Part shown: piece after piece, positions 47,731-57,225 of the stretch
How positions within the stretch are numbered: the first letter of the stretch is position 1
Layout of the letters: the number at the start of each line of letters is the position of its first letter
Assembly (NCBI GenBank): GCA_006742785.1
Contig: AP019755.1
Location: 1,426,001-1,490,000 of the forward strand
DNA length: 64,000 nucleotides
Reading direction: 5' to 3'
Origin: Nitrosomonas stercoris
Lineage (GTDB): Bacteria > Pseudomonadota > Gammaproteobacteria > Burkholderiales > Nitrosomonadaceae
The notes under the pieces: model-generated
The model's input: the letters and a program-made list of their open reading frames with translations, nothing else
Databases searched by the model: none
Told to the model about the DNA's origin: nothing
Program-made: the position numbers and the translations under genes

Positions 47731-49229
47731 TAGGACGCCTCCATTGCTAAATATTTTGAATAATTCGGTAGGTTATGTGCCCAAGCGTCTATTTGGCGGG
47801 CAGTTTCATTGGGACAGTAGTGGTCGTACGCTTGGCGCTGATAGCCAGCAAATTTGCGACGCAGTTGTTTGCGGATTTGGTTGGATTCTTCGTTGTAATC
47901 ACAGTGTTCTACCAACGTTTGAAAGTCGCGCTCACATAATTGCCAAAATAAATTGGTGGCATTCGCTGCGATACTTTTCCCTTCCACAGTTAAATCTTTA
48001 AAATAGCCCATCACTCGGCCGTAAAGCGTTTTTGCTAGATTATCAAGTTCCGTCATCTCAGCTTTAAGCTGATCAAACCAGCTTTCGTTAATTGCTTTAG
48101 AATAAATGGTGATACCAGATTCAACAGCATCATCACTGCCTGATACGTATTGCTCACCCGCATTGCTGCTTACGCGTAAACCGCCTGACCATAAGTTAAA
48201 GATTTCTTGTGTATTGACTGCTTTCTCCAATCCAAATCGGATTTGCCAACACTGGAACCCTTGCGAGCCTCCTTGAGCAATAAAACTCAACAGACTATTT
48301 AACTCGCGCCAAGGGCGTTTTTCTGGATCTGTCCATAGTGCTTTTGGTTCTTTACCTGAACTATTTACCGCCACGCTCAAGTCTTGAATACCATCCTTGT
48401 AATTTGCATGGGCTATGCCTTCTGAGTAATGCATTCCATCTTCAGTTAAAAGACAAAAACGACATAAAGGAATAAGCCGTCCCATGTAACTTTGCTGTAA
48501 CCTTTGTGCTACTGTGCACGCTTCGCCAGCAGGCATTTCTTCCCAAGGTGCAACACCTAAACCCTGTTGAAAAATGCTGGTGTTGTCGAGCTCTTTTGTT
48601 GTAAGTAAATTGAGCCAAATAGAGTTTTGTAAGCTATTTGCCATAACAAAGCTATGCAACAACCCCATATGAGCAACCGAAGGTCCTGTGCGACCAGTCG
48701 AGGGTTTGCCCTTATCATTGCGTTTACCCGCGTAACCTTCACTGAGTACCACACTGTTATCTGTTTTCTTACCTGACAAGGCAAATCCCATCTGCATTAA
48801 CACAACAAGTGCTTGGTCGGATTCAGGCAGTCCACGCTCGATCTGTGATTGTATTAATACCGTAGTGTTACCCGTTGATATTTCAGGTAAGAAAGCGCCA
48901 AAAGATAAAGTACGAGCGGCCGATATCGCTGGCATCTGCAAAAACGGTTTATGACCATACAGATAAAAACGATCATGCCATTTGTCTAAATAATCTAAAC
49001 ATTTTTGCGCTAGGCCTTCAGCACCTAATGCTTGCCATTCAGTTTCATTTTGTGGCGTTGCCGCAGACTGTGCTATGGCCAACAGCAGTTTAAAAACCGC
49101 AATTTTTTGTACTGGATTGCCACCTAAACTTTGGAAGTTTTTATTGTGAAACACTTCTTTTAAGCTGGCTTTGCCGTAATCGGCAATGGGTATCCAGGGC
49201 TCATCTATCAGGTTGAAACGGTTTTCCAT
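47730..49229 (-). CDS. casA: Cascade large subunit Cse1 (CasA/Cas8e)
   Basis: Recognises the PAM, opens target DNA and recruits Cas3. The 499-residue protein begins FNLIDEPWIPI, the Cse1 signature, and has the four-helix C-terminal part. Length is normal. It starts 17 bases after the cas3 stop. The gene looks intact, so Cascade could assemble even though cas3 is broken. Confidence 0.95.
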   Translation of the reverse strand: MENRFNLIDEPWIPIADYGKASLKEVFHNKNFQSLGGNPVQKIAVFKLLLAIAQSAATPQNETEWQALGAEGLAQKCLDYLDKWHDRFYLYGHKPFLQMPAISAARTLSFGAFLPEISTGNTTVLIQSQIERGLPESDQALVVLMQMGFALSGKKTDNSVVLSEGYAGKRNDKGKPSTGRTGPSVAHMGLLHSFVMANSLQNSIWLNLLTTKELDNTSIFQQGLGVAPWEEMPAGEACTVAQRLQQSYMGRLIPLCRFCLLTEDGMHYSEGIAHANYKDGIQDLSVAVNSSGKEPKALWTDPEKRPWRELNSLLSFIAQGGSQGFQCWQIRFGLEKAVNTQEIFNLWSGGLRVSSNAGEQYVSGSDDAVESGITIYSKAINESWFDQLKAEMTELDNLAKTLYGRVMGYFKDLTVEGKSIAANATNLFWQLCERDFQTLVEHCDYNEESNQIRKQLRRKFAGYQRQAYDHYCPNETARQIDAWAHNLPNYSKYLAMEAS

Positions 49230-49246
49230 AACGTCTCCTTATGGTG

Positions 49247-51178
49247 TTAATTCTTAACAGCGCGATAGCCTAAATCTTGACGGTATTCGATGTTGTACTT
49301 TTCGTTGACTAGATTATTTTCAAAGCCTTGCAGCTCGTCGCTGTCTGCCACCAGTGCAAGTCGCAAGAGGCTTTCATCTTGTGGCCAAGCGGGGTTGCCT
49401 AAGTAAAAACAATAGTGCAAACCCAGGCCTTGCAAGCGTTTTCTATCCACTTGTTTGGGGGCTTCATTTGGCCGTACATACACTAGCTGAGTCATCAACT
49501 TAGCGGTAATATCGCGCCATGCTTTGCGGCTTAGCTTGTTACGATTCAACGGCAAAACAACCTGTTCGCTATTAAGCAAGGTCAACACGCCCGCCTGTTG
49601 TTCTTTATCGTAATAAATACCTTTTAGTAGCAGCACTTCAAAACTGTCGGTTTCGCTATAGCGTGTTTGAGCATGGCTTTCTGGCATCGTATTACCTGTC
49701 TGCGCAAGCCCGGTCAAAGCCATTTGTTGTAATGCTTTGCGGCCTTTGCGGTGCGATGTACCTTCTTCTAACTCATGTAGCCAACGTGCCATCTCGCCTT
49801 CTTCTGGGCGCGATTGATAAGTGGCTTCTATCAGAGTGCGAATATCGCTCGGCAGGTTAACTCGTTTTAGCTGTTGCCATACTTCAAGGCTGCGGCACAG
49901 CACATAGGGGCTATAAACATAAGCACTACTACCAAAGGCGGCTGTAGGTTGAGCTATCGCTTTTTCTAATTCAGGCACTAAAAGCCAGGCTTCTTGCACG
50001 GCCTGCTTATTTCTCGGTGTATGTTTATGGCGCCATAAACGGCCAAAACGCTGTAACAACATATCGGTTGGGGCAAACTGGCTAATTAAAAAATCAGCGT
50101 CAATATCAATAGACTGCTCCAGCACTTGCGTGCCAACTAAAATTCGTCCTTGTGCATTGCGGTTATCAGAGCCGTTTTCCCATGCGGGTTTGCCATATAA
50201 ATTAACCCATTTTTCTTCAAGGTTTTGACGATGTTCAAAGGTATAACGCGAATGCAATAGCCCACAATCTGCACCTAAATTTTTAGCACGCGCAGCCAAC
50301 TGCAAATAGCGCTCTTGAGCTTCTTTTACGGTGTTTTCTAACCACAGCACCTGCTGACCTTGTTCGGCACGTTTTAGGGCTTCTTCCAACGCTAAGTTAT
50401 CGTCTTGGATAAGTTGTAGCTGAGTGATGCTGGATTGTGGCGGCACCACGTCTATTTCTATCACCTTCTCTGCATTTTTAGGTAAGGCTGTAATAAGGGG
50501 GTAAGCCATGCTGGCAGTGGGTTTGTTTATAAGCTGCTGACGGCGTTCTTGGTTAAGCGTGGCGCTTAATACAATAACGGTGCAGTCTAGCGCTCGTAAC
50601 AATTTAATCAGTGCATCCATCAGCGTGCCGGTATAAGCATCGTAAGTATGCACTTCGTCTAAGATAACCACTTTACCTGCCAAGCCAAATGCACGCACAA
50701 AACCATGCTTCACATTCATGGCGGCCATTAGGGCTTGGTCTATAGTGCCCACAGCAAAAGGAGCAAGCAGGCCACGTTTTGATTGATTAAACCATGCTCC
50801 CCCTGGGCGGCCTTCCTCACCCATTTCGGTTTCCATTAACCACGCATTGGCATGAAGCAATAACGCTTTACGATGAGGGCAATCTTGTTGAAGTATTTGC
50901 TTCAAAAAAGAATTGAAGCGATCGTAAATCTTGTTCGAGGTTAATTGCGTGGGCAACGCAAAATAAATACCACCGGCTTGCTCTTTTTCGAGTAGCTTAT
51001 AGGCGGCGTACAAAGCTGCTTCGGTTTTACCCAGTCCCATTGGTGCTTCTAGCACATAAACACCTGGCTTCGATGCCTGCTCAATAAGCAAGCTTTGTGT
51101 TTCTCGTGGTGCAAAACCAAAAACCTGCTCAAAACTTAATCCTGTTTGAATTGTTGGCTTAACAAAACCTGCTTCATC
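49247..51178 (-). pseudogene. cas3: cas3, helicase part, separated by an IS
   Basis: The C-terminal 643 codons of Cas3, the helicase-nuclease of type I interference. Superfamily 2 motifs are intact: APMGLGKTEAAL (Walker A), LDEVHTYDAY (DExH), LSATLN, and the later VGTQVLEQSIDIDAD and QRFGRLWRH. The frame enters from the IS copy at 51182-52030, so this part lacks its own start; a fragment could begin at an internal ATG near 51091. Removing the IS and one TAA joins this frame exactly to the HD part (52031-52684) as ...IKNA-L-DEAGF..., giving 861 residues. Confidence 0.93.
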
Positions 51179-51223
51179 TAAGAGCCTGTTTACGATCTCA
51201 TCATTATTCCTTACGATACGTGG

Positions 51224-51589
51224 ATGAAGAGAACAAAATATGCCGGTGATATTAGCAAAGAGAAGTTTGCCGAGATAGAGCCGCTATTGCGTAGCGTGAG
51301 GTGCAGCACCAAACCCACGACAATAGATTTGTATGAAGTATTTTGTGCTGTGCTGTATCTGCTGCGTACTGGTTGCCAGTGGAGATTTTTGCCCGGAGAG
51401 TTTCCCAAATGGCAGAGTGTATATGCCTATTGGCGCAAATGGAATGAGCCTGACCAGCACGGCGTGAGCGTGCTGGAGCAGGCATTAAAAAAATCAGGTT
51501 GGCGCGGCCCGAGAGAAACTGGGGCGCAACGCTTGCAGCACGTTCTTGATTGTGGACGCGCAAAGCGTGAAGAATACAGACACGGCTGA
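51224..51589 (+). CDS. IS5-family transposase orfA, copy 2
   Basis: 121-residue N-terminal frame, differing from copy 1 by Ser8Gly and Arg27Cys. The same frame break after the A7 run is present. Confidence 0.85.
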   Translation: MKRTKYAGDISKEKFAEIEPLLRSVRCSTKPTTIDLYEVFCAVLYLLRTGCQWRFLPGEFPKWQSVYAYWRKWNEPDQHGVSVLEQALKKSGWRGPRETGAQRLQHVLDCGRAKREEYRHG

Positions 51590-52022
51590 CCAGAAAGGCT
51601 ATGACGCCGGCAAGAAGGTGTCGGGCATCAAGCGCCATATCGCTGTTGATACCTTGGGGTTGCCGCACGCCATTGCAGTGACGACAGCGGAAGTGACTGA
51701 CCGTAACGGTGCATTGCAGGCCTTGAAGCGTTGCAGATCGAGTTTGGGGCAAGTACAAGGTTTGCTGTGTGACGGTGGCTATACTGGAGCACCATTTGCC
51801 GAAAGTGTGCAAGAAATTCTGGGCAAACCTGTCACCGTGCAGATCGCCAAACGCAGCAAACTGCATACCTTCAAGGTTATGCCCAGGCGCTGGATAGTGG
51901 AACGTAGTTTCGCCTGGCTGGAAAAGTGCCGAAGATTATGGAAAAACTGCGAACGTAAACTTGATACCAGCTTGCAGCTCATTCATTTGGCTTTCTTGGC
52001 ACTATTACTCAGAAGATCGTAA
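51546..52022 (+). CDS. IS5-family transposase orfB, copy 2
   Basis: Catalytic DDE frame, same protein sequence as copy 1; the base changes here are silent. Confidence 0.85.
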   Translation: MIVDAQSVKNTDTADQKGYDAGKKVSGIKRHIAVDTLGLPHAIAVTTAEVTDRNGALQALKRCRSSLGQVQGLLCDGGYTGAPFAESVQEILGKPVTVQIAKRSKLHTFKVMPRRWIVERSFAWLEKCRRLWKNCERKLDTSLQLIHLAFLALLLRRS

Positions 52023-52030
52023 ACAGGCTC

Positions 52031-52684
52031 TAAGGCATTTTTTATATTGGGTCGCCAATCTGTATTGGGATTATCGAAGTGTTGGCCTGAGCCAATCCAG
52101 TCGGCAACAGAGGTTAAACCCGCGATTAAACGAGCCGTTGCATAATTGGCAATTTCGGGCCAATTTTCTTGCAAAGCGTCCTGCAATGCTTCTACCAATT
52201 TTTTACGTTCGGCTTGCCAAGCTTCGCCACCAAATTGTTCGGCTAAAGCAGTTTTGCCACCTAAGTTTGGCGCAAAACCGTGGTGGCAACCTAAAATTTC
52301 AGCAATGTATTCAGGCGCATTCAACGCTTTGGCTGTGGCTTGACTTACCCCCGCATGGCCACCCCAGCATTTCTCTAGCTCAAAATTAATATTAGGTAAC
52401 AAAGGCAGCTGACAGGCATGGTGCAACTTGTTATAAAAATGCGTACTGACTTTACCAATATCATGGGTAGCCGCAGTAAAGGCGGAGCCTTGAGGAAACA
52501 AGTGCTGAGCTGGTGAACGCTTAATTAGCTCCTTGGCTACCTCGCCCACAATTTGGCAGTGGTTAAATACACTGCGTCCAAGCTGTTTCTCTCCATTTGC
52601 ATCCTCGAAAGTTTTTGCAGGGCATTGTGCAAATGGAATACAGGAAAAATCGTCTAGTTTTTGGGATAGGCGCCGTCGCAACAT
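52031..52684 (-). pseudogene. cas3: cas3, HD nuclease part, separated by an IS
   Basis: The N-terminal 218 codons of Cas3, from ATG 52684. It carries the HD nuclease motifs: SVFNHCQIV, the central THDIGKVS, GGHAGVSQ, GCHHGF and SVADWIGS, so the metal ligands are intact. The reading frame runs into the IS and stops there after about 15 foreign residues, so a free HD-domain protein of ~233 residues could be made. A second IS copy lies 22 bases before the start codon and separates it from the original promoter. Confidence 0.93.
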
Positions 52685-52751
52685 GCTAAATTTTGAAAAA
52701 TTTTTGTAAGAGCCCGTTTACGATCTCATCATTATTCCTTACGATACGTGG

Positions 52752-53117
52752 ATGAAGAGAACAAAATATGCCAGTGATATTAGCAAAGAGAAGTTTGCCG
52801 AGATAGAGCCGCTATTGCGTAGCGTGAGGCGCAGCACCAAACCCACGACAATAGATTTGTATGAAGTATTTTGTGCTGTGCTGTATCTGCTGCGTACTGG
52901 TTGCCAGTGGAGATTTTTGCCCGGAGAGTTTCCCAAATGGCAGAGTGTATATGCCTATTGGCGCAAATGGAATGAGCCTGACCAGCACGGCGTGAGCGTG
53001 CTGGAGCAGGCATTAAAAAAATCAGGTTGGCGCGGCCCGAGAGAAACTGGGGCGCAACGCTTGCAGCACGTTCTTGATTGTGGACGCGCAAAGCGTGAAG
53101 AATACAGACACGGCTGA
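52752..53117 (+). CDS. IS5-family transposase orfA, copy 3
   Basis: 121-residue N-terminal frame, identical in protein to copy 1, with the same frame break. Confidence 0.85.
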   Translation: MKRTKYASDISKEKFAEIEPLLRSVRRSTKPTTIDLYEVFCAVLYLLRTGCQWRFLPGEFPKWQSVYAYWRKWNEPDQHGVSVLEQALKKSGWRGPRETGAQRLQHVLDCGRAKREEYRHG

Positions 53118-53550
53118 CCAGAAAGGCTATGACGCCGGCAAGAAGGTGTCGGGCATCAAGCGCCATATCGCTGTTGATACCTTGGGGTTGCCGCACGCCA
53201 TTGCAGTGACGACAGCGGAAGTGACTGACCGTAACGGTGCATTGCAGGCCTTGAAGCGTTGCAGATCGAGTTTGGGACAAGTGCAAGGTTTGCTGTGTGA
53301 CGGTGGCTATACTGGAGCACCATTTGCCGAAAGTGTGCAAGAAATTCTGGGCAAACCTGTCACCGTGCAGATCGCCAAACGCAGCAAACTGCATACCTTC
53401 AAGGTTATGCCCAGGCGCTGGATAGTGGAACGTAGTTTCGCCTGGCTGGAAAAGTGCCGAAGATTATGGAAAAACTGCGAACGTAAACTTGATACCAGCT
53501 TGCAGCTCATTCATTTGGCTTTCTTGGCACTATTACTCAGAAGATCGTAA
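53074..53550 (+). CDS. IS5-family transposase orfB, copy 3
   Basis: Catalytic DDE frame, identical in protein to copies 1 and 2. Confidence 0.85.
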   Translation: MIVDAQSVKNTDTADQKGYDAGKKVSGIKRHIAVDTLGLPHAIAVTTAEVTDRNGALQALKRCRSSLGQVQGLLCDGGYTGAPFAESVQEILGKPVTVQIAKRSKLHTFKVMPRRWIVERSFAWLEKCRRLWKNCERKLDTSLQLIHLAFLALLLRRS

Positions 53551-53628
53551 ACAGGCTCTAAGAAACTTTTAATGCTACTTCCAATACTCTGACACATTTG
53601 GAATCTGGCCAAATATGGAAATAAGAGG

Positions 53629-53995
53629 ATGATTACCAGCCTGTTACCAAAGAGATGTTTTTTTAAAGGTGTGATTAAGTTGATGGGACAAACTGATTGT
53701 ACGGTTATCAATTATGCTGCCCATACGCAAAATGTTATGAGCCACGACATAATTAACCGTTACCCGAGAGAATATTGCCTGACTTCGCGTCTGATATGGG
53801 AAAATGTGCGCTTACAGATGGGGCCTTCCCTGCATGGTTATATCGTGTTTGACGATACGATTCTGGATAAGAACTACTCTCACAATACCAAACTGGTACG
53901 GTGATAACACACTCGGGTTCATCAAAAGCTTCGCCTGGTTAACCGCGTGTACGTCAACCCCGAAGTGGCCACTTACTTCAGGTAGTAAACTGTCA
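53629..53995 (+). pseudogene. decayed DDE transposase fragment
   Basis: The frame from 53629 gives a ~91-residue stretch with YPREYCLTSRLIWENV and the catalytic-type motif IVFDDTILDK, as seen at the first Asp of IS701-like transposases. Similarity then continues in other frames (WYGDNT, then RLVNRVYVNPEV near 53930-53970) before it fades. At least two frame breaks and loss of the C-terminal half show it is dead. It is unrelated to the 849-bp IS. Family assignment is tentative. Confidence 0.6.
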
Positions 53996-54290
53996 ATCCC
54001 AGATAAAGTGATCCATTGGCCAATATGTGTGACTGAAAAATAGGTGATATTTTTTGCCAGTAATGGGCCATTGACAAAATTGCTATTGGAAAAATATTCG
54101 GCAAACAATAGAGACAGCAAAAATAGACCCACTTAACTTTATAAACATTTCATTTTGTCGAGTATAGAAATGGCTGATGCTGTTTAAAACCGATTTTCAA
54201 TTATTTTTATGGCAATAAGCAGATGTTTTTGAATCTATATGTAATACACTTTGATGTCATCACATGTAAACTTGTGCCGGAGGAATTTGG

Positions 54291-54725
54291 ATGAATGATA
54301 CGTTACATATAGTTTGCCCACACTGTCACAGTACCAATCGTGTGCCCGCTGCTCGTATTGATCAAGCACCTAATTGTGGTCGTTGTCATCAAACATTATT
54401 TACTGCTCAGCCAATAGAATTAACTCAGGCGAATTTTGCAACTCATATTACACGCAGTGATATTCCAGTGCTGGTAGATTTTTGGGCGCCTTGGTGTGGT
54501 CCATGCAAAATGATGGCTCCGTATTTTGTACAGGCAGCTCAACTACTGGAACCGAATATGCATTTGGTTAAAGTCAATACAGAAGCTGAGCCAAATCTTG
54601 GTGTGCAGTACGGTATTCGCAGTATTCCAACCTTGATTTTGTTCCGTCACGGCCGCGAAGTTGCACGCCAAGCGGGCGCAATGCGTGTTCAAGAAATCGT
54701 GCATTGGGCACAGACACACAGCTGA
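54291..54725 (+). CDS. trxC: thioredoxin 2
   Basis: Cytoplasmic disulfide reductase with an N-terminal zinc ribbon. The 144-residue product has zinc cysteines C9, C12 (CPHC), C29, C32 (CGRC) and the active site WAPWCGPC (C69, C72), plus the cis-Pro segment RSIPTLILF. GGAGGAATTTGG precedes the ATG. It stands alone between mobile-element debris and the pilJ region. Confidence 0.96.
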   Translation: MNDTLHIVCPHCHSTNRVPAARIDQAPNCGRCHQTLFTAQPIELTQANFATHITRSDIPVLVDFWAPWCGPCKMMAPYFVQAAQLLEPNMHLVKVNTEAEPNLGVQYGIRSIPTLILFRHGREVARQAGAMRVQEIVHWAQTHS

Positions 54726-54763
54726 TTACGACTGATTTCTGCCATGATGTGTTGTCGTCATGG

Positions 54764-54973
54764 CTAATCACCCATAATTAGCTGTTTATAAAGCACTGAT
54801 TCCACCAAATTTTGGATGGTCATATCCAACTGAATATCCCGAAATAGTTGTTTTTTACAGCTATTTACTGTTCCTTTCATCTTTACTCTTCCAGTTTCAA
54901 AGAATAGATAAAGCAGGTTTTTGTAAATTTCTTCCGGATTTTGTATCCGTAGAATAGAACTATCATATTGCAT
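54764..54973 (-). CDS. hypothetical 69-residue protein
   Basis: An open frame on the minus strand between trxC and pilJ, not a shadow of another gene. The product (PEEIYKNLLYLFFETGRVK in its first half) is rich in hydrophobic and basic residues and matches nothing I recognise. No clear ribosome site precedes its ATG, so it may not be expressed. Confidence 0.3.
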   Translation of the reverse strand: MQYDSSILRIQNPEEIYKNLLYLFFETGRVKMKGTVNSCKKQLFRDIQLDMTIQNLVESVLYKQLIMGD

Positions 54974-55017
54974 AAAAATTATGTCATTATAATATTAACC
55001 TCTTACAATATATCGAA

Positions 55018-57147
55018 ATGTCAATAATGAAAGCAGTTTTGACGGAGATGTGGCTGGGATTGGGTTTGAATCGATCTGTGGCGGATCGTAATGATTCGGA
55101 TGACTTTAAAACTATGACTGTACTGCTTCCTGTAACCAGATATTTGCAGATATTTCGTCGCTCCTGGCTCTCAGGAGGATTATTTATTCTGTTTTTGCTG
55201 ATGGCGCTGATTATGTTGCGCATTGATACCCAGCAAATGCGCACGCATACTGACTCACTGGAGTTGATTGGGCGGGTGCATACGGATATTCAGCAGCTGT
55301 TTATCGTCTCACGTGAGGCGCTACGAGGCAATGAACAGGCATTTATTCAGTTGCGCAATAATCTGGATCAACTCAATCGCTATTCCGATGTGCTGCAATA
55401 TGGCGGGGAATATCAACAAAAAACGATTCCTGCCATAGCGGAATTGCTCTCAGCAGATTTATTCAAATCGTTCCAGAATACCTTGCGTACCAAGGAAAAT
55501 CAGACGCGCCAGATTCTGGGAAGCCGCGAAGTGCTGATTAATCTAGCAGAAATCCTGAAGCGAGTGGATTTGGTAAATGACAATTTACAAAAAAAGTTGC
55601 AGGATTTTTCAGCTGAGTTGACACGTACTGGCCATGCTTCCAATCAGACCGTAGCAGTTGAAACGGTAAAAATCATGGTGCAGTTTATTACCAGCAATAT
55701 CAGTTCTATGGTACGGGACGGATTCCAGGCTTCAAACGCAATTGATCAAGCATCAGAAGATGCTGAACAGATGACCAGTATGATTCAGGCTTTGATCAAA
55801 GGGCGCGATTGGTTGTATGCCACTGTGCTAGGTAATCAATCCCCCTCCGAAACTTTATCCGAGATTCGGGTGCAATTTAATACCTTGGAAGATTTGCTGC
55901 GTGTGGCCCAGAAATTGGTGCCAGAAGCTGCTGGAGCCTGGTCTACTATACATGAAACCTTTGCAGCCAATGATAAATTGGCAGTTCAGGTAGGACAGAT
56001 TGAACAAGCAATTACTGCGTATAACAATGATAGCAACACACTTGTCACCATGCTGTTTTATCTGGCAGTCATTGCAACAATCATAAGTGGAGTCGTCTTC
56101 ATACAGATGTTTTCCACCAGCATGCGCCAACGTATTTATCAGGATGAGCAAAGCGTTGAGACCACGCAAAATGCAATATTGCGTTTGCTAAATGAAATGG
56201 AAGCGCCCACGGAAGGAGATTTAACGGCGCGCATGTCTGTCACAGAAAACATGACCGGCACCATTGCTGATTCTATTAATCTGATGATTGAAGCGTTGCA
56301 GGAATTGGTTAACAAAGTCAATCATGCAGGCGAACAAGTAGTCGATGCCTCACAGCAAGCTGAACAAATCTCATCTGATTTGCTCAGTGCGACACAAGAG
56401 CAAACTCACCAGATTGAGGAAGCAACTGTTGCCGTATTAGGCGTGGCAGAATCTTTGGAAACCGCATCTGAATCCGCTGAGGAGTGTGCAGAAGTCGCCA
56501 AACAAACTTTGTTTGCTGCAGAAAATGGCGCCAATGCTGTTCAGGATGCGATGGCGGGTATGAATGAAATTCGCGTATATATTCAGGATACTTCCAAACG
56601 TATTAAACGATTGGGAGAAAGCTCACAGGAAATAGGGGAAATTGTCACTCTGATTTCAGATATTGCCGAGCAAACTAATATTTTGGCATTGAACGCATCA
56701 ATTCAGGCCACAACAGCCGGAAAAGCTGGCAAAGGGTTTTCTGTGATTGCACAGGAAATACAGCGTTTAGCAGAACGTTCTGCCGAGGCCACCCAACAAA
56801 TCAGTACGCTGGTTCGCAATATTCGCGGCGATGCGCAAGATACCATTGTTGCCATGGAACGCAGTACCTCTAGTGTTGTTGAAGGAACAAAACGTGCTAA
56901 TACAGCGGGCAGTGCGTTGGAAGAAATTGAAACCATTTCCAGGCGTCTGGCACAGTTGGTGATCAGAATTACTGAAGCTACCCGTACGCAAACTCGCGTG
57001 TCTAACAAGGTGGCGCGCAATATGGAAGATATTTTATCCATTACCCGCCAAACCAGTGAAGGTACACAACAAAATGCGGATTCTATTAGGAAGATTGCAG
57101 AACATGTCACAGATTTAAAGGCATCTGTTACCAATTTTAAGGTATGA
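55018..57147 (+). CDS. pilJ: PilJ, methyl-accepting protein of the twitching chemosensory system
   Basis: Receptor of the Pil-Chp system that controls type IV pili. The 709-residue product has two membrane helices (~48-68 and ~342-365) around a periplasmic PilJ-type sensor region, a HAMP-like segment, and a cytoplasmic signalling domain whose hairpin tip reads QTNILALNASIQATTAGKAGKGF (~550-572), followed by AERSAEATQQI. The exact start is uncertain (ATG 55018 or 55027). It precedes chpA by 78 bases, but pilG, pilH and pilI, usually just upstream, are absent. Confidence 0.9.
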   Translation: MSIMKAVLTEMWLGLGLNRSVADRNDSDDFKTMTVLLPVTRYLQIFRRSWLSGGLFILFLLMALIMLRIDTQQMRTHTDSLELIGRVHTDIQQLFIVSREALRGNEQAFIQLRNNLDQLNRYSDVLQYGGEYQQKTIPAIAELLSADLFKSFQNTLRTKENQTRQILGSREVLINLAEILKRVDLVNDNLQKKLQDFSAELTRTGHASNQTVAVETVKIMVQFITSNISSMVRDGFQASNAIDQASEDAEQMTSMIQALIKGRDWLYATVLGNQSPSETLSEIRVQFNTLEDLLRVAQKLVPEAAGAWSTIHETFAANDKLAVQVGQIEQAITAYNNDSNTLVTMLFYLAVIATIISGVVFIQMFSTSMRQRIYQDEQSVETTQNAILRLLNEMEAPTEGDLTARMSVTENMTGTIADSINLMIEALQELVNKVNHAGEQVVDASQQAEQISSDLLSATQEQTHQIEEATVAVLGVAESLETASESAEECAEVAKQTLFAAENGANAVQDAMAGMNEIRVYIQDTSKRIKRLGESSQEIGEIVTLISDIAEQTNILALNASIQATTAGKAGKGFSVIAQEIQRLAERSAEATQQISTLVRNIRGDAQDTIVAMERSTSSVVEGTKRANTAGSALEEIETISRRLAQLVIRITEATRTQTRVSNKVARNMEDILSITRQTSEGTQQNADSIRKIAEHVTDLKASVTNFKV

Positions 57148-57225
57148 GACATTACATGAAGCTGTCCACAATAGAAATAGAGTAGGCCCATCCATGATTA
57201 ATTTGAGTATCAACAGGAACGCATC

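Larger units (their letters stand above)
51182..52030 (+). mobile_element. IS5-family element, copy 2 (849 bp), inside cas3
   Basis: Same element as at 22817-23665 with a few base differences (for example near 51244, 51302 and 51749-51755). Its ends GAGCCTGTTTACGATCT and AGATCGTAAACAGGCTC are perfect inverted repeats of 17 bases. The target duplication TAA lies at 51179-51181 and 52031-52033. It is inserted antisense to cas3 between the HD and helicase domains. Confidence 0.95.
52710..53558 (+). mobile_element. IS5-family element, copy 3 (849 bp), upstream of cas3
   Basis: Same element and orientation as copies 1 and 2, and apparently identical to copy 1. Target duplication TAA at 52707-52709 and 53559-53561. 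Together with copy 2 it brackets the 679-bp HD segment of cas3, forming a composite-transposon-like arrangement with direct repeats. Confidence 0.95.

Noticed and set aside
54741..54764. GCCATGA/TCATGGC hairpin after trxC as a terminator
   Set aside because: Only 7 bp, 10-base loop and no T run.
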